Assembly: GCA_958433005.1 (NCBI GenBank)
Contig: CAUAWV010000060.1
Span: 1 to 7,023 of the forward strand
DNA from: an uncultured Collinsella sp.
Lineage (GTDB): Bacteria; Actinomycetota; Coriobacteriia; Coriobacteriales; Coriobacteriaceae
Length of the DNA: 7,023 nt
Direction of reading: 5' to 3'
Part shown: piece after piece, positions 6,089-7,023 of the stretch
Layout of the letters: each line of letters opens with the position of its first letter
Position numbering within the stretch: the first letter of the stretch is position 1
Notes under the pieces: generated by a model
Seen by the model: only the letters and a program-made list of their open reading frames with translations
What the model was told of the DNA's origin: nothing
Databases searched by the model: none
Translations under genes and position numbers: made by a program

Positions 6089-7023
6089 ATGGCGACGTTT
6101 GATATGCGCGACAAACGCGCGGAGGCCGGAGCCGTAGCGTCGGTAGTAACGCAGGCCTTCGAGGTGGTCGTCATCGGAGGCGGCCCCGCCGGCATGGCGG
6201 CCGCGCTTGCCGCGCAAAAGGCCGGTGCGCGCGTGGCCATCGTGGAGCGCGAGCAGCATCTGGGCGGCATCCTCCGTCAGTGCATCCACCCCGGCTTTGG
6301 GCTTTCGCACTTTAAGCAGGAGCTCACCGGTCCCGAGTACGCGCAGCGCTTTATCGACCAGGTGCGCGCGACCGACATCGCGCCGTTCTTGGACAGCATG
6401 GTGCTGGGGATTGATTCTGGCGAGGGCGATCCGGGCGCGAAAGCTTCGAACGCAGAAGCCGCCGCGGGCCACACCGTCACGCTCATGAGCCCCGCCGGTA
6501 TGCTGCAGCTCACCGGGCGTGCCGTCGTCCTTGCCATGGGTTGTCGCGAGCGCACGCGCAGCGAGATCAAGATCCCTGGCAGCCGCCCCGCCGGCGTGTT
6601 TACGGCTGGCCTAGCGCAGCGATACATCAATATCGAAAACCTTAAGCCTGGCTCACGCGCCGTCATTTTGGGCTCGGGCGACATCGGGCTTATCATGGCG
6701 CGCCGCTGCACGCTCGAGGGGATTTCGGTCGAGGGCGTGTACGAGCTCATGCCGTACGCCAACGGGCTGCGCCGCAACGTCAAGAACTGCCTGGACGATT
6801 TTGGCATTCCACTGCACCTGTCCACCACGGTGACGCGCGTGATCGGGCACGATCGCGTGGAGGCCGTCGAGGTAAGCCAGGTCAACGAGCGCCTGGCGCC
6901 CATTCCGGGGACCGAGCGCGTTGTTCCGTGCGACACACTGCTACTTTCGGTGGGATTGATTCCCGAGAACGAGCTTTCGGTTGCCGCGGGCGTGGAGCTT
7001 GACCCACGCACGCGCGGCGCCGT
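6089..7023 (+). CDS. NAD(P)/FAD-dependent oxidoreductase (partner flavoprotein), 3' end outside window
   Basis: 311 codons are open from ATG 6089 to the right edge. GGGGG (6075-6079) lies 9 nt upstream, inside the end of the previous gene. The upstream stop and this start are one base apart, which points to translational coupling. After an extended 24-residue N-terminus comes the FAD motif VVVIGGGPAGMAAALAA (26-42), then LGGILRQCIHPGFG (58-71). VLAMGCRER (148-154) and a second nucleotide-binding Rossmann motif ILGSGDIGLIMARR (193-206) follow, then LLLSVGLIPENEL (284-296). This is the class I pyridine-nucleotide-disulfide oxidoreductase fold without a redox CxxxxC pair near FAD. In related operons this protein pairs with the GlpA-like subunit and is followed by a small DUF1667 protein; here that would lie beyond the edge. 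Residues 108-128 (GIDSGEGDPGAKASNAEAAAG) look like a flexible insertion. It probably transfers electrons between FAD and NAD(P). Confidence 0.9.
   Translation, partial: MATFDMRDKRAEAGAVASVVTQAFEVVVIGGGPAGMAAALAAQKAGARVAIVEREQHLGGILRQCIHPGFGLSHFKQELTGPEYAQRFIDQVRATDIAPFLDSMVLGIDSGEGDPGAKASNAEAAAGHTVTLMSPAGMLQLTGRAVVLAMGCRERTRSEIKIPGSRPAGVFTAGLAQRYINIENLKPGSRAVILGSGDIGLIMARRCTLEGISVEGVYELMPYANGLRRNVKNCLDDFGIPLHLSTTVTRVIGHDRVEAVEVSQVNERLAPIPGTERVVPCDTLLLSVGLIPENELSVAAGVELDPRTRGA

Noticed and set aside
5614..6270. 218-codon minus-strand frame across the flavoprotein junction
   Set aside because: It is antisense to two well-supported genes and has low-complexity composition typical of shadow frames.

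Overview
The window looks like chromosomal DNA from a high-GC, anaerobic Actinobacterium of the Coriobacteriia (a Collinsella-like organism). This is inferred from GC-rich codon use in the core genes, a short threonyl-tRNA synthetase without the TGS domain, and an anaerobe-type two-flavoprotein oxidoreductase operon. No rRNA or other taxonomic marker is present, so the assignment is tentative.

Layout. (1) Bases 1-1035, minus strand: the N-terminal 345 codons of an AT-richer, probably acquired AAA/ABC-type ATPase that runs off the left edge. (2) Bases 1041-1091: a perfect 23-bp inverted repeat just upstream of that gene, with a mirror-image promoter-like sequence on each strand. (3) Bases 1150-1623, plus strand: a decayed gene with two in-frame stops, a frameshift and a lost C-terminus. 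(4) Bases 1627-1700: two terminator hairpins. (5) Bases 1723-3486, minus strand: thrS, with a good promoter and a leader inverted repeat. (6) Bases 3716-4147, minus strand: a small membrane protein with two TM segments and a four-knuckle zinc ribbon. (7) Bases 4193-4632: a gene-free stretch of 440 bases. It holds a very regular array of six 15-bp half-sites in alternating orientation, one every 40 bp, then a 13-bp inverted repeat and a 15-bp operator-like palindrome. (8) From 4633 to the right edge, plus strand: two tightly coupled flavoprotein genes, a GlpA/LhgO-like FAD oxidoreductase with a C-terminal BFD [2Fe-2S] domain and a pyridine-nucleotide-disulfide-type NAD(P)/FAD oxidoreductase that is cut at the edge.

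How they work together. The two flavoproteins on the right probably form one complex that moves electrons from a 2-hydroxyacid or glycerol-3-phosphate-type substrate to a pyridine nucleotide or other carrier. thrS is housekeeping. The ATPase and the neighbouring pseudogene look like an accessory or defence-type insertion next to thrS. The most unusual structure is the 40-bp-step alternating repeat lattice at 4248-4462. The second is the mirror promoter palindrome at 1041-1091.
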